Shown here: positions 1 to 9,538 of the stretch, piece after piece
How positions within the stretch are numbered: the stretch's first letter is position 1
Layout: every line of letters starts with the position of its first letter
From: Paracoccus albus
GTDB lineage: Bacteria > Pseudomonadota > Alphaproteobacteria > Rhodobacterales > Rhodobacteraceae
Assembly (NCBI RefSeq): GCF_027913035.1
Contig: NZ_CP115775.1
Span: forward strand, 2,046,001 to 2,110,000
DNA length: 64,000 nt
Reading direction: 5' to 3'
Position numbers and translations under genes: made by a program
Notes under the pieces: generated by a model
The model's input: the letters and a program-made list of their open reading frames with translations, nothing else
What the model was told of the DNA's origin: nothing
Database searches by the model: none

Positions 1-1710
1 CTTCACGCCCGCCCGACTGGCCGCATATAGCGCGTCGATGACGTCGGGCTCGACCAGAGAGTTCATCTTCGCCCAGATCATCGCGGGCCTGCCTGCGCGG
101 GCGTAATCCGCTTCCCTCCCGATCATCTGGATCAGCCGCTCTTTCAGGTCGATGGGCGAGACTGACAGATTTTCCAGCCGTCCGGGCTGCACATAGCCGG
201 ACAGGAAATTGAACACCTTGGACGCATCCCGGCCAAGCGCGGCATCGCAGGTGAACAGCGACAGGTCGGTATAAATCCGGGCCGTGATCGGGTGATAATT
301 GCCCGTGCCGTAATGGCTGTAGGTCACAAGGGCATCGCCCTCTCGCCGGACAACCGTCGAAATTTTTGCGTGAGTTTTGTAATTGACGAAACCATAGACC
401 ACATGTGCGCCCGCGCGCTCCAGCCGCCGTGATTGCCGGATATTGGCAGCTTCGTCGAACCTGGCCTTCAACTCCACAAAGGCGGTGACGGATTTGCCAG
501 CCTCTGCCGCTTCGCAAAGGGCATCGACAATCGGGCTGTCACGGCTGGTGCGGTAAAGCGTCTGCTTGATCGCCAGCACATTCGGATCGCGCGCCGCCTG
601 CTGCAAAAAGCGGATGACCATATCGAAGGTTTCATAAGGATGATGCAGCAGCATATCCTTCTGCCGGATAGCCGCGAACATATCGCCATCATGATCCTGC
701 ACACGCTCTGGCACGCGCGACGTGAACGCTGACCATTGCAGGTCGCGGCGGTCGTCCAGAACCAGTTCCTTCAGATCAGCCACACCCAGCAGGCCCGAAA
801 CCTCGACAACCTCATCCGGATTAACATGCAGCTCATCCATGATAATACGGCGCAGCGCGTCGGGCGCACCGTCCGTTATCTTCAGCCGGATGACAGAGCC
901 GCGCCTGCGTCGCTTCAGTGCGGTCTCGAACTCTCGCACCAGATCTTCGGCCTCTTCCTCAACCTCCAGATCGCTGTCGCGCAGAACCCGGAACGCACAG
1001 AATCCTGTATCGCGATAGCCGGGAAAAAGGCTGGCCAGATTCATCAGCAGAACATCTTCCAGCCGCAGGAAGCGCGATGTTCCGGGCAGACGGACGAAAC
1101 GGGGAAGCTGCGCGGGGATCGGCAAAAGCGCCTGCATTTTGCGGCCGTCAGAGTCCCGTGACAGTTCCAGAGCGAGAGAGAACCCCGCATTCGGGATGAA
1201 GGGAAAAGGATGCGCCGGGTCGATGGCGAGGGGCGACAGAACCGGAAAGACCTGATCGAGGAAATAGCGGTTCAGGTACTCCGCCTCGGACCGGGTGACG
1301 CGATCTCGTGAGAGGATAACGATACCCTCCGCCTCAAGCTCTTTGCGCAGGGTGTTCCAGACAAATTGCTGCGCACCCATCAGGCGACGCGCGTCGGCGT
1401 CGATCAGGCGCAGTTGCTCTGTCGGGGTGCGACCGTCGTGCGACGGCAATGCATTGCCCTCTCTGACCAGTTCCCTCAGCCCGGCGACACGAACGGTGTA
1501 AAATTCGTCCAGATTGGTGGCCGAGATCGCAATAAAGCGAAGACGTTCGAGCAGCGGAACGCGGGCATTGCGGGCTTCATCCAGCACGCGCCAGTTGAAA
1601 CTCAGCCAGCTCAGCTCTCGGTTAAAGAAACGGTCCGGCCCCTTGGGTGTGCCACCTGGCAGCGATACAGGCTCGGGAATAGGTTGGCTGAGAAAGTCGG
1701 ATTGCGTCAT
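1..1710 (-). CDS. ppk: Polyphosphate kinase 1, N-terminal ~570 residues (cut by window edge)
   Basis: Ppk1 reversibly transfers the terminal phosphate of ATP to polyphosphate chains. Translating the minus strand from an ATG at 1710 gives an open frame to the window edge, starting [10 protein letters not shown] and reaching the family's N-terminal signature [12 protein letters not shown] near residue 28, followed by NLDEFY. Further in, [16 protein letters not shown] and [10 protein letters not shown] match the catalytic core, the histidine of the last being near the expected phospho-acceptor region. Usual length is about 700 residues, so roughly the last fifth lies outside the window. The gene follows hda on the same strand after about 100 bases; that pairing is common in Rhodobacterales. 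The identification is strong; the C-terminus is unseen. Confidence 0.95.
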   Translation of the reverse strand, partial: MTQSDFLSQPIPEPVSLPGGTPKGPDRFFNRELSWLSFNWRVLDEARNARVPLLERLRFIAISATNLDEFYTVRVAGLRELVREGNALPSHDGRTPTEQLRLIDADARRLMGAQQFVWNTLRKELEAEGIVILSRDRVTRSEAEYLNRYFLDQVFPVLSPLAIDPAHPFPFIPNAGFSLALELSRDSDGRKMQALLPIPAQLPRFVRLPGTSRFLRLEDVLLMNLASLFPGYRDTGFCAFRVLRDSDLEVEEEAEDLVREFETALKRRRRGSVIRLKITDGAPDALRRIIMDELHVNPDEVVEVSGLLGVADLKELVLDDRRDLQWSAFTSRVPERVQDHDGDMFAAIRQKDMLLHHPYETFDMVIRFLQQAARDPNVLAIKQTLYRTSRDSPIVDALCEAAEAGKSVTAFVELKARFDEAANIRQSRRLERAGAHVVYGFVNYKTHAKISTVVRREGDALVTYSHYGTGNYHPITARIYTDLSLFTCDAALGRDASKVFNFLSGYVQPGRLENLSVSPIDLKERLIQMIGREADYARAGRPAMIWAKMNSLVEPDVIDALYAASRAGVK

Positions 1711-1809
1711 GCTTGCCTGTCGAAAAGCGCGTTAGTGCCGGTATGCAACGCTTATGCGGCACAGCGCGCATCCTTTCAACAACCATCATGTATCATGAAT
1801 ATCAGATAA

Positions 1810-2517
1810 TTAGCGAACGCTCTTTGCGTCTTCGGCGCAGCCCATAAGCTGCGCCAGAAGATCACCAGCCAATTGACGCGTAGGGACCCGTTTCTGCGAC
1901 ATGGATTCGTCATCCAGGGCCGCAACCAGCCGTCGTGCGAGCCCAAGATCGCGATCCATGCGCGGCACCAGCCATTCGATCAGCCCGGCGGGCACAGAAA
2001 GCTGCCGGTCGGCCAGCAGCTTGACCAGAACGGCGGCCAGCAACCCCTCATCCGGCGCGTTTATCCGCGTCACCGGCATCGCCTCCATCCGGCTGGCAAG
2101 ATCAGGCAGATCGAGGCCCCAGTGACGTGGTGCAGAACGCGCAGTCAGAAGCAGCCAGCAGTTGCGTTCGCTGCAAAGATTCCACAGATGAAACAGCGCC
2201 TGCTCTCCGCCTGCGTTTCCCGCTGCGCGATGCGCATCTTCGATGACAAGCGCGCCGCCCTCGGTAGCTAGATTATCCACAGCATCGACGCGCAGCCCAC
2301 GGGCGGACATCATCGCGGCGCCGGTCTCTGACGCCCAGATGGATGCAAGATGGGTCTTCCCCGATCCGTCCGGCCCGATCAGCAACATGCGACCCTGCGG
2401 CCAAGCCTCGGCATCGCTTAACGTCGAAAGCGCAATCGCATTGGCCGGCGTGACCAGATAATCCTCTCGTCCAAGTGCAGGCTCCAAAGCGAGATCGAGG
2501 GTCAGTTGACGGAGCAA
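1810..2517 (-). CDS. hdaA: DnaA-related regulatory protein Hda
   Basis: A 235-residue AAA+ protein of the DnaA/Hda group, which with the sliding clamp promotes hydrolysis of DnaA-bound ATP after initiation. The N-terminus MLRQLTLDL resembles the clamp-binding QL[T/S]LDL peptide of Hda proteins. A P-loop GPDGSGKTHLA lies near residue 50 and a Walker B-like VIEDAH near residue 95. It lacks the DnaA DNA-binding domain IV, so it is not DnaA. The start is a TTG at 2517, chosen because it places the clamp motif at the very N-terminus; it sits 3 bases after the stop of the upstream permease, so translation is probably coupled. Permease-hda-ppk is a recurrent order in this group. Confidence 0.85.
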   Translation of the reverse strand: MLRQLTLDLALEPALGREDYLVTPANAIALSTLSDAEAWPQGRMLLIGPDGSGKTHLASIWASETGAAMMSARGLRVDAVDNLATEGGALVIEDAHRAAGNAGGEQALFHLWNLCSERNCWLLLTARSAPRHWGLDLPDLASRMEAMPVTRINAPDEGLLAAVLVKLLADRQLSVPAGLIEWLVPRMDRDLGLARRLVAALDDESMSQKRVPTRQLAGDLLAQLMGCAEDAKSVR

Positions 2518-2520
2518 GGC

Positions 2521-3678
2521 TCAGCGCACCTGTTGCGCGGTGGCGCCCTGTTCTTCGCGTTCGGCAAGGCGGTCAGTCAATGTCCCTTCCGGCACGATTT
2601 CCACCAACACCGGATCGGGCGGGGGCGGCGCGGTTTTCTCACCCGTATAAAGGGGGCTGTCCTGATAACGCTCTGCCGCATATCTGACCAGGACACCAAG
2701 CGCAGCGGCAAGCGGCACCGCGATAATCATGCCGACAAAGCCGAAAAGCGCACCGAAAACGGACAACGCCAGCAACAGCCAGACCGGATGCAATCCGACA
2801 TGATCACCCACGATCTTCGGTTGCAGATAGTTGCCCTCTACCACCTGCCCGATCACGAAAATCACCGCAACCGCAGCGATCCAGATCGGTTCGTCCCAGA
2901 AGGTGAACATGGCAACGCCGATGGCCGTTGCCCCACCGATCAGCGTGCCGACATAGGGGATGATCCCAAGGATCGCCGCGCCCATACCGATGGCGACCGC
3001 ATAGGGCAGGCCAACCAGCATCAGCGCCAGCGAATAAAACGTGCCCTGAATGAGCATGACTGTGCCCTGTCCACGCACGAAACCAGACAATGTATCGTCG
3101 ATTTCGCCCGCAAGACGACGGATCGTCGATGCGTGCTGGCGCGGCAACAGTGCGTCCACCCGTTCAACAAGGTGATCCCAGTCGAGCAGCAGGTAAAACG
3201 CCACAACCGGAACGATCACGAACAGGGCAATTACACCGACAACCCCTGAAATAGAACTGAGGACAGAGGTCAGCACCTCTCCACCCTTTTCGCCTGCCAG
3301 TGAAGCCAGATTGTTCAGCCCGCTGTCAATCGGGCCGCCCTCGGCAAAGAGCGTCGGGAAACGGGCCATCAGAAATGCCTGAAGCCGGTCGATCATATCG
3401 GGAACTGACTCGACCAGTTGGGCCGTCTGGCGCACCACGATAGGCGCAAGGAACAGCAGGAAGGCGGCGAATGCCACCAGCGCAACAAGCGTTATCGTCA
3501 CGACGGCCCAGATCCTGCTTAACCCCGCGCGTTCAAGCCGGTCGGCCAGCGGATCCAGCAGATAGGCCACGCCTGCGCCGATCACAAAAGGCAATATCGC
3601 CTGACCCAACAACCAAAGGGTCAGCAAAAGGACGATGCCCGCCGTGCTCCACCATATTACCTGCGCCCTTGCCGACAT
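2521..3678 (-). CDS. AI-2E family (PerM/YhhT-like) inner-membrane transporter
   Basis: A 385-residue integral membrane protein with several hydrophobic segments. The first (residues ~8-40, including ILPFVIGAGVAYLLDPLADRLE) is the usual start of the AI-2E/PerM family; it is followed by a soluble loop with FPTLF and then by the helix-rich C-terminal core with GIIPYVGTLIGG and LHPVWLLLALSVFGALFG. Members have been linked to export of autoinducer-2 or to Na+/H+ exchange, but the substrate cannot be read from sequence. It starts divergently from DUF1489 at 3726 with a 47-base gap, so the two promoters must lie in or near that gap, and it is directly followed by hda. Confidence 0.85.
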   Translation of the reverse strand: MSARAQVIWWSTAGIVLLLTLWLLGQAILPFVIGAGVAYLLDPLADRLERAGLSRIWAVVTITLVALVAFAAFLLFLAPIVVRQTAQLVESVPDMIDRLQAFLMARFPTLFAEGGPIDSGLNNLASLAGEKGGEVLTSVLSSISGVVGVIALFVIVPVVAFYLLLDWDHLVERVDALLPRQHASTIRRLAGEIDDTLSGFVRGQGTVMLIQGTFYSLALMLVGLPYAVAIGMGAAILGIIPYVGTLIGGATAIGVAMFTFWDEPIWIAAVAVIFVIGQVVEGNYLQPKIVGDHVGLHPVWLLLALSVFGALFGFVGMIIAVPLAAALGVLVRYAAERYQDSPLYTGEKTAPPPPDPVLVEIVPEGTLTDRLAEREEQGATAQQVR

Positions 3679-3725
3679 GACCGATCACCCTTTGCTCTGC
3701 CGTGACAGCGTCCTATATCAGTGTC

Positions 3726-4148
3726 ATGGTCGAATACGTCAATCTAATGAAGCTCTGCGTCGGCGCCGAATCTCCGGATGAGTTGGAGAGGTGGCAGAGA
3801 CAGCGATATGGGAATGCGCCGCGCCAGCATGTCACGCGAATGTGGCCAAAACGAGAAGCAGAGCTTCTGGCGGGCGGGTCCATCTATTGGGTATTCAAAG
3901 GCACGATGCTGGCCCGTCAAAAGCTTGTCGGACTGGAAGAGCGCATCGGCACCGACGGGATTCGCCGCTGTGCCCTTTTGCTTTCCCCCGAGCTTGTCCG
4001 CGTCGCTGCCGTCCCGCGCCGGCCGTTCCAAGGCTGGCGCTACCTCGCCCGCGACGACGCACCGCCCGATCTGGCCGCCGAACGCGCGCATGACGACGCA
4101 TTGCCGCCGGATCTTGCCGCTAAGCTGGCAGAGATGGGCCTGCGATGA
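3726..4148 (+). CDS. DUF1489 family protein
   Basis: A 140-residue soluble protein with the conserved N-terminal MKLCVGAES and the motif WPKREAELLAGGSIYWV, both characteristic of DUF1489, a family conserved in Alphaproteobacteria with no assigned biochemical role. The middle contains a G[W]RYL-type patch followed by a proline/acidic tail with DLPPDLA-like segments. I use the ATG at 3726; an internal ATG at 3747 puts the start right at the conserved NLMKLCVG block and is equally possible, while the earlier one at 3702 has no family support. It is divergent from the AI-2E permease. No function is proposed. Confidence 0.8.
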   Translation: MVEYVNLMKLCVGAESPDELERWQRQRYGNAPRQHVTRMWPKREAELLAGGSIYWVFKGTMLARQKLVGLEERIGTDGIRRCALLLSPELVRVAAVPRRPFQGWRYLARDDAPPDLAAERAHDDALPPDLAAKLAEMGLR

Positions 4149-4323
4149 TGCTAACCGAGCGCTTAAGGCCATCTGACGCCGCCTGCACAAATGCTGAAGC
4201 CGCAAAGATCGCTGAACCCCGCAAAGCATGCGATTTATTGGGCGATTAGTGATCCTGTGATGCACCTCTTGCGACAATCAGGCATTGCGCGCCCGAGGGC
4301 GGCGAAGTAGAAGAAGCAACGCG

Positions 4324-4397
4324 GCGGGTGTAGCTCAATGGTAGAGCATTTGCTTCCCAAGCAAGTGACGAGGGTTCGATTCCCTTCACCCGCTCCA
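4324..4397 (+). tRNA. tRNA-Gly (anticodon CCC)
   Basis: A 74-base cloverleaf with a 7-bp acceptor stem GCGGGTG/CACCCGC, D-arm beginning TAGCTCAATGGTAGAGCA, anticodon loop TTCCCAA (anticodon CCC) between TTTGC and GCAAG, T-arm GGTTCGATTCC, discriminator T and an encoded CCA at 4395-4397. U73 and the CCC anticodon identify glycine. No integrase or attachment-site duplication was seen beside it. Confidence 0.95.
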
Positions 4398-4513
4398 AAC
4401 AATGCGCCTCCGCACGAAATTTTGTGGATTGCGAATTTCCAGAGCAATCCGCCCAGCATATTGCAGCACACGAACGAAGTCCCGGATGATTCCGGGAGGG
4501 TTCCGCGCCCCAC

Positions 4514-4538
4514 AACGCTCGTTCGGACGAGCGGTTTT
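4514..4538 (+). terminator. Rho-independent terminator candidate
   Basis: A perfect 7-bp stem CGCTCGT / ACGAGCG with a TCGG tetraloop is followed by GTTTT. It lies about 120 bases downstream of tRNA-Gly on the same strand. It would end the tRNA transcript before it runs into the convergent SRPBCC gene. There is no T-run on the minus strand, so it is oriented for plus-strand transcription. Confidence 0.55.
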
Positions 4539-4589
4539 GGTGTTTGCGAATCCAGAAAATAGCAGGATCATCAGGAGCCAGGACCGCTA

Positions 4590-5042
4590 TCAGCCAGCCT
4601 GCCCCGTCGCGTCGTCTACGAAGTCAGAAACCCGGGCCGCAATCTTACGGTCAATCTGCGCCTTGCCCAGCTTTGCTGTTTGCAAAATCAGGCGCGCCCG
4701 CATATTGCGCGGTCTTATATCCATTTCGAATATCAATCGCGAACGATTCTTCGCCAGCGCGATGACCGAGAAATCAATTCTAATATCGAAGGGAACCGAT
4801 TCACCAACCAGCGCAAATTTCTCTGGCCGGTCGAATTGCACCACAATCAGCGTCAATTCCCGTCTTTGGCCACGCCAATCGAATGCCAGTTTCCACCCAC
4901 GCCGTCCGTCCGTCATATCATCGACACGCTTTACCGAGACCCCGCGACGGATGAGGATCCGCTCCACCCTGTCGAAATCAGTAACAGAATCAAATAGTTG
5001 AAAAGCAGGGGTGTCCTTGTCTATACGGGTAGAGAACTTCAT
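4590..5042 (-). CDS. SRPBCC (START-like) family protein
   Basis: A 150-residue soluble protein beginning MKFSTRIDKDTPA, with the pattern of SRPBCC ligand-binding folds seen in Rhodobacterales: an initial strand, the helix LFDSVTDFDRVERIL, alternating beta strands (GWKLAFDWRGQRRELTLIVVQF, FALVGESVPFDIRIDFSVIAL, SRLIFEMDIRPRNM) and a long C-terminal helix around QTAKLGKAQIDRKIAARVSDFV. The ligand is unknown. I prefer the ATG at 5042 because conserved sequence starts there; an in-frame ATG at 5066 would add eight residues (MAVKDRVQ). Neither has a strong ribosome site. The 164 bases upstream are AT-rich and shared with the divergent phosphatase gene. Confidence 0.65.
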   Translation of the reverse strand: MKFSTRIDKDTPAFQLFDSVTDFDRVERILIRRGVSVKRVDDMTDGRRGWKLAFDWRGQRRELTLIVVQFDRPEKFALVGESVPFDIRIDFSVIALAKNRSRLIFEMDIRPRNMRARLILQTAKLGKAQIDRKIAARVSDFVDDATGQAG

Positions 5043-5230
5043 TTGAACTCGATCTTTTACGGCCATCAGGGCGATTTTCTTGGTACAAATCGGTAATGAA
5101 CCACGCGCCCGTCTACAAGGTTCCCTTAATCAGAAAATTAATTGCACACAACTATAGGTTGCGAAAAATCTACATTTGCTTCTATGTATTTACAACTTAT
5201 TTCACAACGCCGTGATAACCTGCTTCTGAG

Positions 5231-7045
5231 ATGCCAGTATCACTAATGAACGACGGAAACGAAAAAAAAGACAACGCTTGCCGAGCGCTCAGCGGTTCCG
5301 CAATTCAATTGCGAATACTGGCTACGACAGATCTGCACATGAACATTGGGATCGGAGCACGACGCGGCGGCCTAGCAAGGCTTGCGCCGGTCATCGAAGA
5401 ACAGCGCCGCTGCTTCGATAATGTGCTTCTCTTCGACAATGGCGACCTTATCGACGGCTCTTCCCTCGGGGATGAGCTGGCACGCTCCGGTCTCGGTCCG
5501 CTCGAGGTCCATCCGGCGGTAAGTGCACTGAACCGTCTTGGCTATGACGCCGCGACGCTTGGCAACCACGATTTCGCCCATGGCGTCGACTATCTGCGCA
5601 GGGCTATGCGGGATGCTCGTTTTTCACTCGTGCTGGCGAATGCCGGTTTGACCGAGGGTCCTGCGTTCTGGTCCGAATCAACGATTATCCGCCGGAAAAT
5701 GACCAAGGCCGACGGGTCGGAAGCTGAAATCAATGTCGGCGTATTCGGCATTTTGCCACCGCAGACTGCACAATGGCAGCCCGGACTGTCTCAAGAATTG
5801 CTGACCGAGGATATCATTGCCGCAAGCCGCCGCGCCGTCTCTGCCCTGCGCGGTCGCGGGGCAGAGGTGATCGTAGCACTCAGCCACGGGGGCATCGGCG
5901 ACGGCCTTCCGAAGGCTGCTGAAAATGCCGCCGGCCTTATCGCAGAGATTGATGGGGTCGATGCCGTCATTGCCGGACATACGCATGAGGTCGTGGTCCG
6001 GCAGGCGACCGACATCCGCGCACCTATCGTCAAGGCCGGTTTCGGAGGCACCCATCTTGCCGCAATATCGCTGTGGATCGACGGCCCGCCCATGGGCCGC
6101 CATATCGCACGTTCTGAGGCAGAGGTGGTAGAGGCAGCGCAGGACGAAGCGGATCAGGATCTGATCGACGCGATTCTGCCAAGCCAGACGGAAAAGCGTC
6201 TTCAGATTCCGATCGGCTCGATCGGTGAAAATCTGACCAGCCATTTTTCGCTGCTCGGCTCTGATGCCGGGCTGCGGCTGTTCGAAAAAGCGCTTCGCCA
6301 GCATGTCGCGCAGCACATGCCGCGTTCGTCGCATCCGGTACTGGTCGCATTGGCACCGTTCAGGACCGGTGGCCGCGGCGGGCCCGAGCATTTCGTGAAC
6401 ATACCTGCCGGTCTGATCCGAAGGGGCGATATTTCGACGCTCTATCCCTTCACGAACCATATTTCCGTGCTTGAAATGTCCGGTGCTGCGATTCTCGATT
6501 GGCTGGAACGCGCCGCCTCGATTTTCGCGCATTTGCCACATCCTGCGGGGCCGGAGGAATCCCGTCCGCTGCTGGACGAGAATATCCCCGGTTTCAATTT
6601 CGACATGATTGCGGGCCTTGAATACGAAATCGACCTGTCCTTGCCACCAGCCTTCGATGCGAGGGGTAAGCGAATTAACCCGGAAGGCCGCGTCAGGCGG
6701 GTGCGGCACAATGGCAAGCGGGTCGGCGTGTCGGATTGCTATCTGCTGGTGACCAACAGTTATCGTCTGTCGGGCACACCACTTTATCGCGACCTCACAG
6801 CCAACAGGCGCTGCATACTGCCAGATGCAGCGCGCAGCCGGGTCCGCGATATCATTGCCAGATACATCACCGAAACCCCGCAACACGCCTCGCAACATGG
6901 CCCGTTCTTTCGCCTCACCGCGCCGCCGGGAACAGAGGCGTGGTTTGACACGTCACCCGATGCTGACCTGCAAGCCTGTCCTTTCACCGTCAAACACAGT
7001 GAAGCCCGTGAAAATGGGTTCAACCGGCTTACAATTTCGCTTTAA
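5231..7045 (+). CDS. 5'-nucleotidase / 2',3'-cyclic phosphodiesterase family metallophosphoesterase without signal peptide
   Basis: A 604-residue two-domain phosphatase of the UshA/CpdB family. The metal-binding motifs are visible in order: TTDLHMN (~residue 32), FDNGDLIDGS (~69), LGNHDF (~114), ALSHGGIGD (~216) and AGHTHE (~249). The C-terminal nucleotidase domain follows from about residue 330, with the family's NHISVLEMSGAAILDWLE and a late FNFDMIAGLEYEIDLS substrate-pocket block. Family members hydrolyse nucleotides or cyclic nucleotides in the periplasm, yet the first 30 residues here are polar and charged (NDGNEKKDNACR) with no hydrophobic signal segment, so a cytoplasmic location or a wrong start must be considered. 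Another ATG lies at 5246. It stands alone, divergent from the SRPBCC gene. The exact substrate is not determinable from sequence. Confidence 0.85.
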   Translation: MPVSLMNDGNEKKDNACRALSGSAIQLRILATTDLHMNIGIGARRGGLARLAPVIEEQRRCFDNVLLFDNGDLIDGSSLGDELARSGLGPLEVHPAVSALNRLGYDAATLGNHDFAHGVDYLRRAMRDARFSLVLANAGLTEGPAFWSESTIIRRKMTKADGSEAEINVGVFGILPPQTAQWQPGLSQELLTEDIIAASRRAVSALRGRGAEVIVALSHGGIGDGLPKAAENAAGLIAEIDGVDAVIAGHTHEVVVRQATDIRAPIVKAGFGGTHLAAISLWIDGPPMGRHIARSEAEVVEAAQDEADQDLIDAILPSQTEKRLQIPIGSIGENLTSHFSLLGSDAGLRLFEKALRQHVAQHMPRSSHPVLVALAPFRTGGRGGPEHFVNIPAGLIRRGDISTLYPFTNHISVLEMSGAAILDWLERAASIFAHLPHPAGPEESRPLLDENIPGFNFDMIAGLEYEIDLSLPPAFDARGKRINPEGRVRRVRHNGKRVGVSDCYLLVTNSYRLSGTPLYRDLTANRRCILPDAARSRVRDIIARYITETPQHASQHGPFFRLTAPPGTEAWFDTSPDADLQACPFTVKHSEARENGFNRLTISL

Positions 7046-7128
7046 CCCACTCAAATAAGCTTTATTCCGCCGGTTATGACGAATTTGCGGCACCGGCCTT
7101 GCATCGCTGTGCCGTCCCGCATAGTTAT

Positions 7129-7232
7129 GGTGATGAGAGGCTGACACGGGCGAACGCCTCGCCAACCCGGTCAGGTCCGGAAGGAAGCAGCCGCAACGAA
7201 TTCCGTTCGGGTCGTCGTTCAGTCTCTCACCC
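7129..7232 (+). ncRNA. ffs: Signal recognition particle RNA (4.5S, bacterial small type)
   Basis: A ~104-base segment folds into one long hairpin: GGTGATGAGAGGCTGA at the 5' end pairs with TCAGTCTCTCACCC at the 3' end. The apical part carries the near-invariant GGTCAGGTCCGGAAGGAAGCAGC, with the GGAA tetraloop and the asymmetric internal loop that binds the Ffh M domain. It sits immediately upstream of dnaX, the usual place in Rhodobacterales. Ends are set from the terminal pairing and may be off by a few bases. Confidence 0.93.
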
Positions 7233-7365
7233 TTCTGACAGCTTAGTGCAAGGCTCTGGCCACGCGCCCGGATGCTGATCTTGTCTTGTCGTTCCCGCAC
7301 CCCCACCTCGCCGGTTGTCGCCCTGCACCGCCCCGGCTAATGTGGCGCGACCCAGACGAGGCGAA

Positions 7366-9183
7366 ATGACCGAGAGTGAACAGAATTATCAGGTGCTGGC
7401 CCGGAAATACCGGCCCGAAACCTTTTCCGACCTTGTCGGCCAGGATGCGATGGTGCGCACGCTGAAAAACGCGTTCGCGGCCTCGCGCATCGCACAGGCC
7501 TTTATCATGACGGGGATTCGCGGCACCGGGAAGACAACCACCGCCCGTATCATCGCCAAGGGCCTGAACTGTGTTGGCCCCGATGGTGAGGGTGGGCCGA
7601 CCACGGAACCTTGCGGGCAATGCGAACATTGCGTGGCGATTTCCGAAGGCCGCCATGTCGATGTGCTGGAAATGGACGCCGCCAGCCGGACGGGCGTGAA
7701 CGATATCCGGGAAATCATTGAATCCGTTCACTATCGTGCGGCCTCGGCGCGCTACAAGATCTATATCATCGACGAAGTTCACATGCTGTCGACAAGCGCC
7801 TTCAACGCGCTGCTCAAGACGCTGGAAGAACCGCCGCCGCATGTGAAATTCATCTTCGCCACCACCGAGATCCGCAAGGTTCCGGTCACGGTCCTGTCGC
7901 GCTGCCAGCGATTCGACCTGCGCCGGATCGAGCCTGAGGTGATGATCGACCTGCTGCGCCGCATCGCCACTGCCGAGAATGCCGGGATCACCGACGACGC
8001 TCTGGCGCTGATCACCCGTGCCGCCGAAGGATCTGCCCGCGATGCGACCTCGCTTCTGGATCAGGCGATCAGCCACGGTGCGGGCGAAACCACGGCCGAT
8101 CAGGTCCGCGCGATGCTGGGCCTTGCCGATCGGGGCCGTGTCATCGACCTGTTCGAAATGATCCTGCGCGGCGATGCGGCACAGGCTCTGGCAGAGTTGC
8201 AGGCGCAATATGCCGATGGCGCAGATCCCATCGCCGTTCTGCGCGATCTGGCCGAGATCACGCATTGGATCTCTATTGTGAAGATCACGCCGGAAGCTTC
8301 TGATGATCCGACGATTTCTCCGGATGAGCGTACGCGCGGCGCTGCACTGGCCGAGCGCCTGCCGATGCGGGTGCTGACCCGGATGTGGCAAATGCTGCTG
8401 AAATCGCTGGAAGAGGTTTCCGCCGCGCCCAATGCCATGATGGCCGCTGAAATGGCCGTAATCCGGCTGACCCATGCCGCCGACCTGCCCGACCCAGAGG
8501 CGCTGATCCGCAAGGTGCAGTCGTCTCAGGCCGCTGGTGAATTCTCGCGCCCTGCCCCTGCTAATGGCGGCAATGGTGGTGCGCAGGCATCGGCGCGCGG
8601 ACCGGCGCAGGCTGCGCCCAGCAGTCGCAGCGCATCCGCGCAGGGCGGGCCGGTGGCGCAGGGCGGGCCGGCAACGGCGCTTGCTGCCGTTCCCGAATCG
8701 ATTGTTGCGGCCTATCCGGATTTTGATTCCGTGCTGGATCTCATCCGCCGGATGCGCGACCTGCCGCTGCTGGTGCTGGTCGAAAACCATGTCCGGCTGG
8801 CGAAATACAGCCCCGGACGAATTGAATTCGTGCCGACCAATGATGCGCCGCGCGATCTGGCCGCCCGCCTTGCAGACCGGCTGCGAGGCTGGTGCGGGGG
8901 CGAGCGGTGGGCAGTCACCATCGTCAATGAAGGCGGCGGCCCCACCATCGCTGAGATTCGCGCTGAAGAGGAGGCCAGGGCCATGACCCGCGCCGCTGAA
9001 AACCCCGTCGTGCAGGCGGCACTTGCCGCCTTCCCCGGCGCGAAGATCATTGCCGCAAAGCGCGTAGAGAAACCCGAACCCGCCGCCGATCAGCCGCAAG
9101 GGCAAGGCAGCGCAACACATGATGACGGCGCAGGCCCGGTGGCCGAAGCCGAAGAATGGGACCCCTTCGAGGACGAGGAGTAG
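7366..9183 (+). CDS. dnaX: DNA polymerase III subunits gamma and tau
   Basis: DnaX is the clamp-loader ATPase of the replicative polymerase. The 605-residue product starts MTESEQNYQVLARKYRP, the canonical N-terminus; an upstream in-frame ATG at 7315 would add 17 unsupported residues. It shows the P-loop GIRGTGKTTTARIIAKGLNC (~residues 48-67), the zinc-binding CGQCEHC, Walker B IIDEVHMLS, sensor 1 ATTEIRKVPVTVLSRCQRFDLRR, and domain III. A low-complexity Ala/Gly/Gln/Pro linker (around residues 400-450, with two GGPVAQGGPA-like repeats) precedes the tau C-terminus, which ends in an acidic WDPFEDEE. No slippery A-run typical of the E. coli gamma frameshift was noticed. It leads ybaB and recR with 3- and 7-base gaps. 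Confidence 0.97.
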   Translation: MTESEQNYQVLARKYRPETFSDLVGQDAMVRTLKNAFAASRIAQAFIMTGIRGTGKTTTARIIAKGLNCVGPDGEGGPTTEPCGQCEHCVAISEGRHVDVLEMDAASRTGVNDIREIIESVHYRAASARYKIYIIDEVHMLSTSAFNALLKTLEEPPPHVKFIFATTEIRKVPVTVLSRCQRFDLRRIEPEVMIDLLRRIATAENAGITDDALALITRAAEGSARDATSLLDQAISHGAGETTADQVRAMLGLADRGRVIDLFEMILRGDAAQALAELQAQYADGADPIAVLRDLAEITHWISIVKITPEASDDPTISPDERTRGAALAERLPMRVLTRMWQMLLKSLEEVSAAPNAMMAAEMAVIRLTHAADLPDPEALIRKVQSSQAAGEFSRPAPANGGNGGAQASARGPAQAAPSSRSASAQGGPVAQGGPATALAAVPESIVAAYPDFDSVLDLIRRMRDLPLLVLVENHVRLAKYSPGRIEFVPTNDAPRDLAARLADRLRGWCGGERWAVTIVNEGGGPTIAEIRAEEEARAMTRAAENPVVQAALAAFPGAKIIAAKRVEKPEPAADQPQGQGSATHDDGAGPVAEAEEWDPFEDEE

Positions 9184-9186
9184 ACG

Positions 9187-9531
9187 ATGTTCAAGGGACT
9201 TGGCGGATTTGGCGATATGGCCAAAATGATGTCCGCCGCCAAAGACATGCAGGCCAAGATGGCCGAAATGCAGGACAACCTGTCCAGTATCACCGTGACG
9301 GGCGAATCCGGCGCCGGTCTGGTCAAGGCAACGGCCACCGCCAAGGGTGAGTTGACCGGATTGGATATCGACCCGTCGATCTTCGTCGCCTCGGAAAAGG
9401 AAGTGGTCGAGGACCTGATCCTTGCCGCTATCAAGGACGCGCAGCGCCGCGCGCAGGAACGTGCGCAATCCGAAATGTCGCGGATCAGCCAGGAACTCGG
9501 CCTGCCGCCGGACATGAAGCTGCCCTTCTGA
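9187..9531 (+). CDS. YbaB/EbfC family nucleoid-associated protein
   Basis: A 114-residue protein starting [31 protein letters not shown], with the family's N-terminal coiled-coil helix, central beta strands [31 protein letters not shown], and C-terminal helix [23 protein letters not shown]. EbfC homologues are dimers that bind and bridge DNA. It sits 3 bases after dnaX and 7 before recR, the almost universal dnaX-ybaB-recR order, so the three are surely co-transcribed. Confidence 0.95.
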   Translation: MFKGLGGFGDMAKMMSAAKDMQAKMAEMQDNLSSITVTGESGAGLVKATATAKGELTGLDIDPSIFVASEKEVVEDLILAAIKDAQRRAQERAQSEMSRISQELGLPPDMKLPF

Positions 9532-9538
9532 TCCCCGA

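Noticed and set aside
5136..5165. TTGCAC and TATAGG as a promoter for the phosphatase
   Set aside because: The two boxes are only five bases apart, which cannot form a sigma-70 promoter.
4324..5230. tRNA-Gly as an integration site for a mobile island
   Set aside because: No integrase, no repeat of the tRNA 3' end nearby, and the next genes are ordinary chromosomal ones.
5678..6898. A 406-codon frame on the minus strand
   Set aside because: Antisense to the phosphatase gene, which carries all metal motifs on the plus strand.
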